This document shows, piece by piece, positions 43,689-51,997 of a DNA stretch of 64,000 nucleotides. Every line of letters starts with the position of its first letter. Positions within the stretch are counted from its first letter, which is position 1. Where the stretch lies: positions 186,001-250,000 of the forward strand of contig NZ_BLJQ01000002.1 of assembly GCF_014132155.1 (NCBI RefSeq). The letters are read 5' to 3'. The DNA is from Gluconobacter sp. Gdi (lineage in GTDB: Bacteria; Pseudomonadota; Alphaproteobacteria; Acetobacterales; Acetobacteraceae). The position numbers and the translations under genes were made by a program. The notes below the pieces were generated by a model. That model made no database searches. It saw only the letters and a list, made by a program, of their open reading frames with translations, and had not been told where the DNA came from.

Positions 43689-44741
43689 ATGGCGAGATCC
43701 ACCCAAGCGGACGAGGTTCCGACACCCATCGGGCGGGCTCCGGCATTTCTGGCGATGCTGGACCAGATCTCCCGTCTTGCTCCCCTGAAGCGCCCCGTTC
43801 TGGTGATCGGAGAGCGCGGGACTGGCAAGGAGCTGGTGGCCGCCCGCCTTGCTCTCTTGTCGGATCGTTGGGACGCACCTTTGGTCAAGCTGAACTGCGC
43901 GGCTCTTCCGGAGGCGCTGTTGGACAGCGAACTGTTCGGACATGAGGCTGGCGCGTTTACGGGTGCGCAGAAGCGGCGTTTGTCCCGGTTCGAGCGTGCG
44001 GACGGCGGAACGCTGTTTTTGGATGAAATTGGCACGGCCTCCCTTGCCGTTCAGGAAAAACTGCTCCGCGTTATCGAGTACGGCAGCTTCGAACGCGTTG
44101 GCGGCAGTGAGACGATCCGCGTTGATGTGCGCTTGATTGGTGCGACCAACGCTGATCTTCCGGCCATGGCGCGGGACGGAACATTCCGCCCGGACCTGCT
44201 CGACCGACTGGCATTTGATGTGGTCAATGTCCCGCCTCTGCGAGCCCGGCAGGACGATATTCCCCTGCTGGCCGACCATTTTGCGACGCGGATGAGCGCG
44301 GAGCTTGGCCGTAAGCTTTTTGCCGGGTTTTCCCAGAAGGCTTTGCAGCGGCTGATTGACTACCACTGGCCCGGCAACGTCCGTGAGCTTCGGAATGTGG
44401 TGGAGCGCAGCGTGTATCGTATGGATCAGCCTGAGCGCCGTCTGGATGAGATTGTGCTTGATCCGTTCGTCACGCCTGACTGGAGCAGTGTGATGGCTCC
44501 AGCCTCTACCGGGGAAGGTCATGTTCAGGGAGACGTTCCCCAAACCTTCCCGCTGGATTTTGCTGAGACAGTTAAAGGTCATGAACGTGCGTTGCTGGAA
44601 GCGGCCCTCAAGGAGGCGCAGTTCAGCCAGCGGCAGGCCGCAGATCTTCTGGGGCTGACTTATTATCAGTTCCGCCACCACCTGCGGCTGCACGGTCTGG
44701 CCGACAAGGAAGCGCGGAAGGCCCTGACCAAAAAAGGATGA
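43689..44741 (+). CDS. pspF: PspF sigma-54-dependent activator
   Basis: The 350-residue AAA+ enhancer-binding protein has no N-terminal receiver domain, as in PspF. Walker A is GERGTGKE (41-48), the sigma-54-contact loop is GAFTGA (88-93), Walker B is GGTLFLDE, and the arginine-finger region is RPDLLDRLAFDVV. A Fis-type helix-turn-helix lies at the C-terminus (RQAADLLGLTYYQFRHHL). It should activate the divergent psp operon and be held off by PspA. I found no exact GG-N10-GC sigma-54 promoter in the gap. Confidence 0.92.
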   Translation: MARSTQADEVPTPIGRAPAFLAMLDQISRLAPLKRPVLVIGERGTGKELVAARLALLSDRWDAPLVKLNCAALPEALLDSELFGHEAGAFTGAQKRRLSRFERADGGTLFLDEIGTASLAVQEKLLRVIEYGSFERVGGSETIRVDVRLIGATNADLPAMARDGTFRPDLLDRLAFDVVNVPPLRARQDDIPLLADHFATRMSAELGRKLFAGFSQKALQRLIDYHWPGNVRELRNVVERSVYRMDQPERRLDEIVLDPFVTPDWSSVMAPASTGEGHVQGDVPQTFPLDFAETVKGHERALLEAALKEAQFSQRQAADLLGLTYYQFRHHLRLHGLADKEARKALTKKG

Positions 44742-44847
44742 ACGCAGTTTCATACCTGGGTTCATGCATGAAGTGTGCCAGATTTTGTGGTGTAGGGATT
44801 TTCAGGAATGATGCCGTTTGGAGGGTGAGTCATTTGCGGGAAATTTG

Positions 44848-44929
44848 ACCATTAATTGGTAAATCAGGCCAAAAACTCTAACGCGCTTCAATCGATGAGA
44901 AATGCTCAATTAAACCATTTAATATGGTT
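44848..44929. promoter_or_regulatory. Paired ACCAT/ATGGT-type inverted repeats upstream of cysH
   Basis: The 284-bp AT-rich gap before cysH holds two related palindromes: ACCATTAATTGGT (44848-44860) and AACCATTTAATATGGTT (44913-44929). They lie 65 bp centre to centre, a spacing compatible with DNA looping or a dimer-of-dimers regulator. No known cys regulator site is matched, so this is a candidate only. I see no gene in the gap. Confidence 0.35.
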
Positions 44930-45025
44930 ATACAAAATAAAATAGTTGAATAATAGGTGAAGCGCGCCTATGTCTCCTTCACGTCGTGATTCTGGCGCGT
45001 GTGAACAGGGATATGGGTGCAGTAA

Positions 45026-45706
45026 ATGCCTCTCTCACAATCCGAACTTCAACATCTTTTGGATACGCCGGAGAGTCACGCACTTGAGGAGGCGCTCGTG
45101 AGCCTGAAAGGCCGCGTCGCTGTTATTTCCTCATTTGGAGCTGAGTCGGCCATTCTTCTGGATGAGATTGCCCGGATAGACCCGTCCGTGCCGGTTTTCT
45201 TTCTGGATACGCGGCGCCATTTCCCGGAAACGCTCTCCTATCGTGATGAGCTTTCCGATGCGCTCGGCCTTCAGGACGTCCGGACTATTTCTCCCTTGGC
45301 TCGGGAACTTGAGAACAGAGATCCACAGGATCAGCTCGCGGCATTCGATCCGGATGCCTGCTGCGCCCTGCGCAAAGTGGAGCCTTTGGAGTTGGTGCTT
45401 CCGGAATTTGATGTCTGGCTGACCGGGCGCAAGCGCAGTCAGGCCTCAACACGGGCGGCTCTTCCCATTGTGGAACCACAGCCGGATGGCACCGTGAAGC
45501 TCAACCCGCTTGCGGGATGGGGCATGGAGAAAATCGAAGCAGAGATGCGTCGTCGGAACCTGCCGCGGCATCCTCTGGTTTCAAAAGGATACACTTCGAT
45601 TGGCTGTGCGCCTTGCACACGGCCGGTTGGAGACGGAGAAGACGGGCGGGCAGGTCGTTGGGCCGGTCTGACCAAGACAGAATGCGGCATTCATCGGCCA
45701 GCATGA
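45026..45706 (+). CDS. cysH: Adenylylsulfate (APS)-type reductase CysH
   Basis: The 226-residue enzyme reduces activated sulfate to sulfite with thioredoxin. The PP-loop-type SSFGAESA opens the domain. Cysteine pairs 112-113 (CC) and 194/197 (CAPC) are those that hold a [4Fe-4S] cluster in APS-using reductases, and the catalytic Cys220 is in ECGIH. APS rather than PAPS is therefore the likely substrate, although an APS kinase is encoded two genes on. It overlaps or abuts cysD and heads the cysH-cysD-cysNC operon. Confidence 0.92.
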   Translation: MPLSQSELQHLLDTPESHALEEALVSLKGRVAVISSFGAESAILLDEIARIDPSVPVFFLDTRRHFPETLSYRDELSDALGLQDVRTISPLARELENRDPQDQLAAFDPDACCALRKVEPLELVLPEFDVWLTGRKRSQASTRAALPIVEPQPDGTVKLNPLAGWGMEKIEAEMRRRNLPRHPLVSKGYTSIGCAPCTRPVGDGEDGRAGRWAGLTKTECGIHRPA

Positions 45707-45720
45707 ACATGGAGCGGACA

Positions 45721-46551
45721 ATGACGCGGACACAAACCCTGGCGGAACCGCGCGTCATGGATGATCTTGACCAGCTCGAAGCTCAGAGCATTTTCATCCT
45801 GCGTGAAGCCTATCGGAAACTGAAGCCCCTCTCGCTGCTGTGGTCCCTCGGGAAAGACAGCAACGTCATGGTTTGGCTGGCGCGCAAGGCGTTCATGGGG
45901 CGCGTACCGTTCCCGGTCATGCATGTGGATACCGAGAAGAAATTCCCGGAAATGTACGCCTTTCGGGATGAGTACACCAAGAAGTGGGATCTGGATCTCC
46001 TTCTGGGATACTGCCCACCAGTCGAAGAAATCGATCCGTCCCTGCCGCCCGCTGCACGTTCTGCAGCGCGCAAGACGGCGGGTCTGGCGGCAATGATCGA
46101 CAAGCACAAGCTGCGTGGCGTGATTGCTGGTATTCGCCGTGACGAGCAGGCCACACGTGCCAAGGAGCGTGTGTTCAGCCCGCGTGGTGCGGGTCATCGC
46201 TGGGATGTTCGCAATCAGCCGCCCGAATTCTGGGATCAGTATGCCACGCCGTATGAAGATGGCATGCATATTCGCGTGCATCCGTTGCTGGCTTGGCGGG
46301 AAATCGACATCTGGCGCTACATCGAACGCGAAGGCATCCCCCTCGTGGATCTGTATTTTGCCAAGGATGGTAAGCGTTATCGCTCTCTGGGTGATCAGGA
46401 CATCACAAGCCCGATCGAGAGCAATGCCACGACCGTAGCCGAGGTGATTGCCGAGCTGGAAAGCAGCAAGACATCCGAGCGCGCCGGGCGTGCCATGGAT
46501 CATGAATCAGAAGACGCATTCGAGCGTCTGCGCGTGGCGGGGTATCTGTAA
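45721..46551 (+). CDS. cysD: Sulfate adenylyltransferase subunit 2
   Basis: The 276-residue PP-loop ATP sulfurylase subunit makes APS from sulfate and ATP together with CysN. Family motifs are [38 protein letters not shown] and [16 protein letters not shown] chose the ATG at 45721, which has GGAG six bases upstream. Starts at 45703 and 45709 are in frame, and the first would overlap the cysH stop by ATGA. Confidence 0.94.
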   Translation: MTRTQTLAEPRVMDDLDQLEAQSIFILREAYRKLKPLSLLWSLGKDSNVMVWLARKAFMGRVPFPVMHVDTEKKFPEMYAFRDEYTKKWDLDLLLGYCPPVEEIDPSLPPAARSAARKTAGLAAMIDKHKLRGVIAGIRRDEQATRAKERVFSPRGAGHRWDVRNQPPEFWDQYATPYEDGMHIRVHPLLAWREIDIWRYIEREGIPLVDLYFAKDGKRYRSLGDQDITSPIESNATTVAEVIAELESSKTSERAGRAMDHESEDAFERLRVAGYL

Positions 46552-46552
46552 G

Positions 46553-48433
46553 ATGGGTGACATTATCGCAACCCAGGAACTCTCTGGGGCGTATCGCGCG
46601 GCCGCCACGCCGATCGTGATCGTCGGGCATGTCGATCACGGTAAATCCACTCTGATTGGACGTTTGCTCTACGATACTGACAGCCTTCAGGACGGCAAGC
46701 TGGCGCAGATCGTTGAGAGCAGCCGCAAGCGTGGTCTGGCGGTGGAGTGGAGCTTTCTGCTCGACTCCCTTCAGATCGAGCGCGATCAGGGTGTAACGGT
46801 CGACTCCACGCGGATTCCGTTTCGTCTCGGCTCCCGTGAGTTCGTGATTGTGGATGCGCCAGGTCATCGCCAGTTCCTGCGCAACATGATTACGGGTGCT
46901 GCCGATGCGGAAGCTGCCGTTCTGGTGGTGGATGCTCAGGAGGGTGCGCAGGAGCAGACGCGGCGTCATGCCATGCTGCTGCGTCTGATCGGGATCCGGC
47001 ACGTCATTGTGCTGCTGAACAAGTCCGACGTTCTGGGCTTCGACGAGGCCAAGATCGTTCAGGCCGAGTCTGATGTCCGTCAGCTTCTTGGTCGTCTGGA
47101 AATTGAAGTTGAAGCCGTTGTTCCGGCGTCTGCGCGTGATGGTGACAATATTGCCAGCCGTTCCGAGCGGTCTGCTTGGTACAAGGGGCCGACGCTGATC
47201 GAGGCTCTGGCCAATGTGCCGCCGCCGACGTCCCGTCTGTCTTTGCCGTTCCGGATGCCGGTGCAGGACGTTTATCGCTTTGATGGCGTGCGTTACGTTG
47301 CCGGCCGGATCGAGCGTGGCACTGTCCGTGCGGGCGATCGTCTGGCAATTGGTGCCCAGGGCCAGATTGCAACCGTTGCAGAAGTTTGCCGCTGGCATGC
47401 GCCGGAACTGCCAGTTGCTGGTGCGGGTGAATCCATTGCGCTGCGCCTGGAGCCGGATCTGGTGCCGGATCGTGGGGACCTGCTGTTCCCGGCAGATGAT
47501 AAAGCGTCAGCACCAGAGCGTTCTGCCCGTATTCGCACGCGTCTGTTCTGGCTGCGGGGTGAGCCCCTTCGTGTTGGGGAAAGCTTCACGCTTCGTCTGA
47601 CGACAGCAGAGCATGATGTGACGGTGGCGTCCATTGATGCGGTTGTTGACCTGGATGACCTGACATTGCGTCAGGGCGATGAGGTCCCGCCGGACGGATT
47701 TGCTGAGATCACGCTCGCGGCTTCTCACGCCGTACTGTTTGACCCGTTCTCTCCGGGAATGGGCGATGGACGTGGTGTTCTGGTCGATCGTCATCAGCGG
47801 ATTGTTGGCGGCGCACCGCTGATTGGTCCTGCTGAACTCGAAGATGGTGTTCATGCGATCCACCCGACGGCCAGCCGTATTTCTGCTGTCCAGCAGGCTC
47901 AGACGCGTGGTCATAAAAGTGGCGTGTTCTGGCTGACGGGCCTCCCGGGCTCCGGCAAAAGCACTGTGGCTCGTGCGGCAGAAGTGTCTCTGGCGGGACA
48001 GGGCGTGAAAGCCACCGTTCTGGATGGAGATACGTTACGGGCCGGACTGTGCAGCGATCTGGGTTTCTCGCCGGAAGACCGTCGCGAGAATATTCGTCGT
48101 GCAGCGCATGTCGCAAAAATTCTGTCTGAGAGCGGCCAGGCCGTGGTTGTCGCGCTGGTCTCGCCCCTTCAGGCAGACCGTGATCTGGCGCGCCAGATTG
48201 TGGGTGAGGGCTTCCACGAGATTTTTGTGGATACACCTCTGGAAACCTGCGAACAGCGTGACCCCAAAGGGCTCTACGCTGCAGCGCGCTCGGGAAAAAT
48301 TCCAGAGTTCACGGGTGTTTCAGCGCCTTACGAAGCTCCCTTGTCTCCTGAGCTGCGGCTGGGAGCTGACCGGACGGAGGCTGAGACTGTTAGTGAGTTG
48401 ACGGGCTTTGTGCTCCGGGTTGTTCAGCCCTGA
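46553..48433 (+). CDS. cysNC: Bifunctional CysN GTPase / CysC APS kinase
   Basis: The 626-residue fusion has an N-terminal elongation-factor-like GTPase (G1 GHVDHGKST at 25-33, G3 DAPGHRQF, G4 NKSD) that drives ATP sulfurylase. Two beta-barrels follow, then a C-terminal APS kinase starting near residue 460 with P-loop GLPGSGKST. It begins 1 bp after cysD. The kinase would make PAPS, which the [4Fe-4S] CysH does not strictly need, so PAPS may serve other sulfations. A strong terminator follows. Confidence 0.95.
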   Translation: MGDIIATQELSGAYRAAATPIVIVGHVDHGKSTLIGRLLYDTDSLQDGKLAQIVESSRKRGLAVEWSFLLDSLQIERDQGVTVDSTRIPFRLGSREFVIVDAPGHRQFLRNMITGAADAEAAVLVVDAQEGAQEQTRRHAMLLRLIGIRHVIVLLNKSDVLGFDEAKIVQAESDVRQLLGRLEIEVEAVVPASARDGDNIASRSERSAWYKGPTLIEALANVPPPTSRLSLPFRMPVQDVYRFDGVRYVAGRIERGTVRAGDRLAIGAQGQIATVAEVCRWHAPELPVAGAGESIALRLEPDLVPDRGDLLFPADDKASAPERSARIRTRLFWLRGEPLRVGESFTLRLTTAEHDVTVASIDAVVDLDDLTLRQGDEVPPDGFAEITLAASHAVLFDPFSPGMGDGRGVLVDRHQRIVGGAPLIGPAELEDGVHAIHPTASRISAVQQAQTRGHKSGVFWLTGLPGSGKSTVARAAEVSLAGQGVKATVLDGDTLRAGLCSDLGFSPEDRRENIRRAAHVAKILSESGQAVVVALVSPLQADRDLARQIVGEGFHEIFVDTPLETCEQRDPKGLYAAARSGKIPEFTGVSAPYEAPLSPELRLGADRTEAETVSELTGFVLRVVQP

Positions 48434-48460
48434 TTGCAGGCTAATTAAAGTGACTTCAGA

Positions 48461-48490
48461 AACGGCGGGCTTTGTCCCGCCGTTTTTTGT
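48461..48490 (+). terminator. Rho-independent terminator of the cys operon
   Basis: AACGGCGGG and CCCGCCGTT form a perfect 9-bp stem with a 6-nt loop, directly followed by a T-rich tail (TTTTGTTT). Confidence 0.92.
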
Positions 48491-48827
48491 TTCAAGCCTT
48501 TTTCACTATGCGCGTGTCGTCGCATTTTGATCCGGCCGTGCTGTCTGTCAGCGAAAGAGGCGGGGCGCTGCCTCTTTGTGCTTTGACGGCTCTTAATTCG
48601 AAATTCGACGGTACAGGCATATAATAAAGCTGCCGCCCGGAAGATATCACACAAAAAGCAACATTCATCACGTATTTATGTGATGGATATCGGCGGGTCG
48701 ATAAATATCTCTTATCGTAAATTATACATAATAATATCAATGAATTATGAATTAACGGTCTCTATCATATTCGTAAAATATCATTTCGGAGTCATAGGAT
48801 AACAAGGATTTTGTGACGAAATTATCG
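48491..48827. other. Gene-free AT-rich leader before the tpiA-like operon
   Basis: No convincing gene is seen. Base composition drops sharply to AT-rich from about 48600. Short repeats include TCACGTATTTATGTGA and a near-direct repeat TATCATATTCG/TATCATTTCG (about 48762-48788), which could be regulator sites for the downstream operon. Confidence 0.4.
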
Positions 48828-48860
48828 TTGATTAAGTTATTTATAACAGTATAGTTGTTA
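48828..48860 (+). promoter_or_regulatory. Promoter of the tpiA-like operon with overlapping inverted repeat
   Basis: TTGATT (-35, 48828-48833) and TATAGT (-10, 48850-48855) are 16 bp apart and 36 bp upstream of the start codon. The -10 element is embraced by the inverted repeat TAACA-N7-TGTTA (48844-48860), a likely repressor operator for the DeoR protein encoded in the same operon. Confidence 0.55.
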
Positions 48861-48890
48861 CGAATCGGGTGCTCAAATCGGAGATGGACG

Positions 48891-49655
48891 ATGGAGCGTG
48901 ACGCTATCTGGGTTGGTACAAGCTGGAAAATGAACAAGGGGCCCGCAGCATCTGTTGCGGCCGCTAACGAGCTTGCACGGATGTCTTTCCCGACAGTTCT
49001 CCAGCCGTTCGTCATCCCACCATTTACGTCTCTAAAGGATGTCTGTGACAGGCTTTCGGGAAGCCGTGTGGCAGTAGGTGCACAGAACATGCACTGGCAG
49101 GATGAGGGCGCGTGGACCGGAGAAATTTCCCCGACCATGATTTCTGAATGTGGTGCGGAACTGGTGGAAATTGGTCATTCAGAACGCCGGACCTATTTCG
49201 GAGAAACGGATCAAACCGTCAATCTCAAGGTTCATGCGGCTCTGCGACATGGATTGAGGCCGCTCGTCTGTATCGGTGATACGGCCGATGAATATTCTTA
49301 TAACGTAACAAATGAAACTCTGGCACGCCAATTGAAGATCGCCCTTCATGGGGTGTCTGAAGACGATGTTCCACAGGTTCTCATTGCATATGAACCTGTC
49401 TGGGCCATAGGTGCATCAGGCCGTCCTGCAGATGCAGCTTTCGTTGAGAGAACGCATAATCACCTGCGGAAGCTCCTGATTAACATTGCCGGATCCAGTG
49501 CAGGGTCTGCGGTCAAGCTCCTCTATGGCGGAAGTGTCACGCAGGACAATGCGGCCGGTTATGTCGCTCTGCCTCACGTGAATGGAGTGTTCGTTGGGCG
49601 GGCTGCCTGGAATGTGGAGCATTTTCAGGCGTTGGCTGAGGGGGTCATCGCATGA
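48891..49655 (+). CDS. TpiA-family isomerase, probable tetrulose-phosphate isomerase (LerI/EryH-like)
   Basis: The 254-residue TIM-barrel enzyme has all triosephosphate isomerase catalytic residues: Lys in SWKMNKG, His in EIGHSERR, Glu in AYEPVWAIG, and the phosphate loop GGSV. Its neighbours argue against a glycolytic role. It sits with an RpiB paralogue, a DeoR regulator, an ABC sugar importer and a DhaK-DhaL kinase, the set known for erythritol/erythrulose catabolism. There the TpiA-like protein interconverts L-erythrulose 1-phosphate and D-erythrulose 4-phosphate. The ATG at 48891 follows GGAG. It overlaps the next gene by ATGA. Being the genome's ordinary tpiA remains possible. Confidence 0.8.
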   Translation: MERDAIWVGTSWKMNKGPAASVAAANELARMSFPTVLQPFVIPPFTSLKDVCDRLSGSRVAVGAQNMHWQDEGAWTGEISPTMISECGAELVEIGHSERRTYFGETDQTVNLKVHAALRHGLRPLVCIGDTADEYSYNVTNETLARQLKIALHGVSEDDVPQVLIAYEPVWAIGASGRPADAAFVERTHNHLRKLLINIAGSSAGSAVKLLYGGSVTQDNAAGYVALPHVNGVFVGRAAWNVEHFQALAEGVIA

Positions 49656-50491
49656 TGCCCCAAGCAACTTTTGAAACGCGCTCGGCTTCTGCGCGCCGCC
49701 AGAACATCCTGGACTATGTTCGGGATCGTGGTGGTGCACAGATTGATGAGTTGGCCGGACGTTTTGTCACCAGCCGCATGACCATTCACCGCGATCTTCA
49801 GGTGCTTTCGGAACGCGGAGTTTTACGTCGTGTGCATGGGGGGGTGACTACGCCTCCAAAAGCGTTTTCAGAGGGCAGTATTTCCCAGCGAAGCCATCGG
49901 GCGATGGAAGCCAAGCAGGCTATCGCGGCTGTGGCGGCAGGCCTTGTCGAAGAAGGTGAAATCATTGCACTGGATGATTCAACAACATCCCGCGTTCTGG
50001 CTGAGCGTCTGACTGACAGTGCCTCTCTTACAGTTGTCACGAACAGCATGGGTACTGCGAACCTGTTCACCAGCAAGCCCAATGTGAATCTTCTGCTGCT
50101 TGGCGGTCGCTATAACATGGATTTTGACGCGTTCTTCGGAACCCTGTGTGAGCAGGCCGCGGCATCGCTGCGCGTCAACACGCTGTTCCTGTCCGTCGCA
50201 GCAATTCGCGGAATGACGGCGTATCATCAGGAGCAGGATATCATCAAAGCCAAGCAGGCCTTGATGAATATTTCCGATCGCAAAATCCTGCTCGTGGACA
50301 GTACGAAATTTGGTGTCATCACGCTCAATCGTTTTTCCGATTTAACGGAATTCGATGTGGTGATCACGGATTCAGGTCTCGAAAAAGACCTGGAGGACAC
50401 GCTCCGCAATGCGGGGATCAATCTGAAAATTGCGGAAATCTCCACCGTCAGGACGAGCGGATCAAGCACCTCCCCTGAACGTAACCCATAA
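49652..50491 (+). CDS. DeoR-family transcriptional regulator
   Basis: The 279-residue regulator has an N-terminal winged helix (RRQNILDYVRDRGGAQIDEL, then MTIHRDLQVLSERG) of DeoR type. A C-terminal sugar-phosphate-sensing domain follows, with DDSTTSRVLAERL and LLLLGGRYN. It most likely represses its own operon and responds to a phosphorylated sugar intermediate. The gene overlaps the tpiA-like gene by 4 bp and is followed by the rpiB-like gene after 15 bp. Confidence 0.9.
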   Translation: MMPQATFETRSASARRQNILDYVRDRGGAQIDELAGRFVTSRMTIHRDLQVLSERGVLRRVHGGVTTPPKAFSEGSISQRSHRAMEAKQAIAAVAAGLVEEGEIIALDDSTTSRVLAERLTDSASLTVVTNSMGTANLFTSKPNVNLLLLGGRYNMDFDAFFGTLCEQAAASLRVNTLFLSVAAIRGMTAYHQEQDIIKAKQALMNISDRKILLVDSTKFGVITLNRFSDLTEFDVVITDSGLEKDLEDTLRNAGINLKIAEISTVRTSGSSTSPERNP

Positions 50492-50506
50492 AGACGGAGA
50501 AAAATC

Positions 50507-50989
50507 ATGCGTATTGCGATTGGAGGCGATCGGGCCGGAGAAGGTCTTGCAGGCCTCATTGCTGCACATCTTCGCGCCACAACACCGCATACGGTTGTTG
50601 ATATGTCCCATCCTGAAGATGATCATCCTGAGCTCTATTCGGAGCTAAGTGAGCGGGTCGGTCTCGCGATCACGCACGGGGATTTTGATCGGGGAATCCT
50701 GTGCTGCGGAACGGGAATTGGCGTTTGTATTTCCGCCAATAAAATTCCGGGAATTCGGGCTGCGCTAACGCACGACACCTATTCTGCAGAACGTGCTGCC
50801 CTTTCAAACGATGCCCAGATCATCACCATGGGGGCACGCGTCATCGGGCCGGAACTGGCCAAAAGCATTGTGGATGCCTGGTTGGCGCATAGCTTTGACC
50901 CGTCTGGGCCGTCCGCAGGCAACGTTGCGGGCATTGAAGAATTGAGCCGGAAATATTCCGAGCATCATCTGCAAACATCCAACTGCTGA
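50507..50989 (+). CDS. RpiB-family sugar-phosphate isomerase (EryI/DerI-like)
   Basis: The 160-residue enzyme is of ribose-5-phosphate isomerase B type. The catalytic cysteine is in [13 protein letters not shown] and the phosphate-side histidine in HDTYSAERA. The usual first motif DHAG reads DRAG here, an unusual change of a substrate-contacting histidine that may reflect a shorter substrate. In erythritol pathways the RpiB-like partner converts D-erythrulose 4-phosphate to D-erythrose 4-phosphate. Context favours that role over ribose 5-phosphate, but this is inference. Confidence 0.85.
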   Translation: MRIAIGGDRAGEGLAGLIAAHLRATTPHTVVDMSHPEDDHPELYSELSERVGLAITHGDFDRGILCCGTGIGVCISANKIPGIRAALTHDTYSAERAALSNDAQIITMGARVIGPELAKSIVDAWLAHSFDPSGPSAGNVAGIEELSRKYSEHHLQTSNC

Positions 50990-51048
50990 AAATACTTCCC
51001 CTGTTTCCGATCTGATTCCGGAACGGGTTATCTGGAAAGACGACGAAC

Positions 51049-51969
51049 ATGAAAAAAGCTCTTTTCCTTGGTGCTGTTCTGGCCGCAACGCCACTTGCTG
51101 CACAGGCCGCTGACACCAGCACACCGCTGCGCTTTGTTCTGATTCCGAAAGTTGTCCATCCGTGGTTTGACAAGCTCAATACGGGTGCTCGTGCCGCAGC
51201 AGACATGATCACCAAAACCACGGGACAGAAAATCGAAATCGAATACCGTGCGCCGCAAACAGCTGATGTCTCTTCCCAGAATGACATCATTGAAAGAGCG
51301 ATTGCTACTCATCCTGACGGACTTATTCTTGATCTGCTGGACGAGAAGGGAAATCGCGCGACGATGGATGAAGCCATCGAGCAGAAAATTCCCATGACCG
51401 TTTTCGACTCTCTTCCTCCGGAGGGCATGAATATTACGGCAGTGGGCGCCGATTTCTGTGAGCAGGGAACGATTGCGGCGGAACGGCTTGCCACATTGAT
51501 TGGCAAAAAAGGTGAAGTGGCCATCATGATGGGTGTGCCAACAGCGCCTAACCACACTTTGCGCGCAGAGTGTGAAAAGAAGGTCTTTGCAAAATACCCG
51601 GATATCAAAGTTGTCGCGACCGGGATCGACAACGACAGCATCGAGACAGGTCAGAAACAGGCCTCTGCCATCATGCAGGCGCACCCCAATCTCGTGGGAT
51701 GGGTTGCCTGTGATGCATCTGGTCCTGTGGGCATCGGGCAGGCCATCCGGGAAAGCGGGAAGGCAGGGAAAGTTCAGGAAGTCGGCCTCGATAACCTGAA
51801 CGATATGCTTCAGCTCATTCGGGACGGTGTTGCGGAATCAACAGCGTCCAGCCGCCCGGAAATGCAGGGTTACTGGGCTGTCGTCTCTGCATGGCAGAGC
51901 GCGATGGGGCAGAAAACACCCAAATACATCGATACGGGCATCGACGTCATCACCAAGAAAACCCTTTGA
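51049..51969 (+). CDS. Periplasmic sugar-binding protein (RbsB-like)
   Basis: The 306-residue protein has a clear signal peptide (cleavage near AQA-AD, residue 20) and a two-lobed type-I periplasmic binding fold. FVLIPKVVHPWFDKLNTGA at the N-terminus resembles ribose/autoinducer-binding proteins. It delivers a sugar to the ATPase and permease encoded next. The ligand is not set by sequence; operon content suggests a four-carbon ketose. Confidence 0.88.
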   Translation: MKKALFLGAVLAATPLAAQAADTSTPLRFVLIPKVVHPWFDKLNTGARAAADMITKTTGQKIEIEYRAPQTADVSSQNDIIERAIATHPDGLILDLLDEKGNRATMDEAIEQKIPMTVFDSLPPEGMNITAVGADFCEQGTIAAERLATLIGKKGEVAIMMGVPTAPNHTLRAECEKKVFAKYPDIKVVATGIDNDSIETGQKQASAIMQAHPNLVGWVACDASGPVGIGQAIRESGKAGKVQEVGLDNLNDMLQLIRDGVAESTASSRPEMQGYWAVVSAWQSAMGQKTPKYIDTGIDVITKKTL

Positions 51970-51997
51970 GCCTGGCTCTGAGGCAGGAGTAACGATC

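Noticed and set aside
43683-44765. Long open frame (360 codons) antisense to pspF
   Set aside because: It mirrors pspF almost exactly and shows no domain. It is a codon-bias shadow.
46403-47398. Long open frame (331 codons) antisense to cysD/cysNC
   Set aside because: It lies wholly opposite well-supported coding sequence, has low-complexity His/Arg/Gln composition and no ribosome site or family match.
48445-48740. Two small minus-strand open frames after cysNC
   Set aside because: They overlap the cys terminator and an AT-rich leader, lack good ribosome sites and match nothing.
48891-49655. Annotation as the housekeeping triosephosphate isomerase
   Set aside because: Catalytic residues fit, but the operon context points to a catabolic paralogue. 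It was kept only as an alternative.
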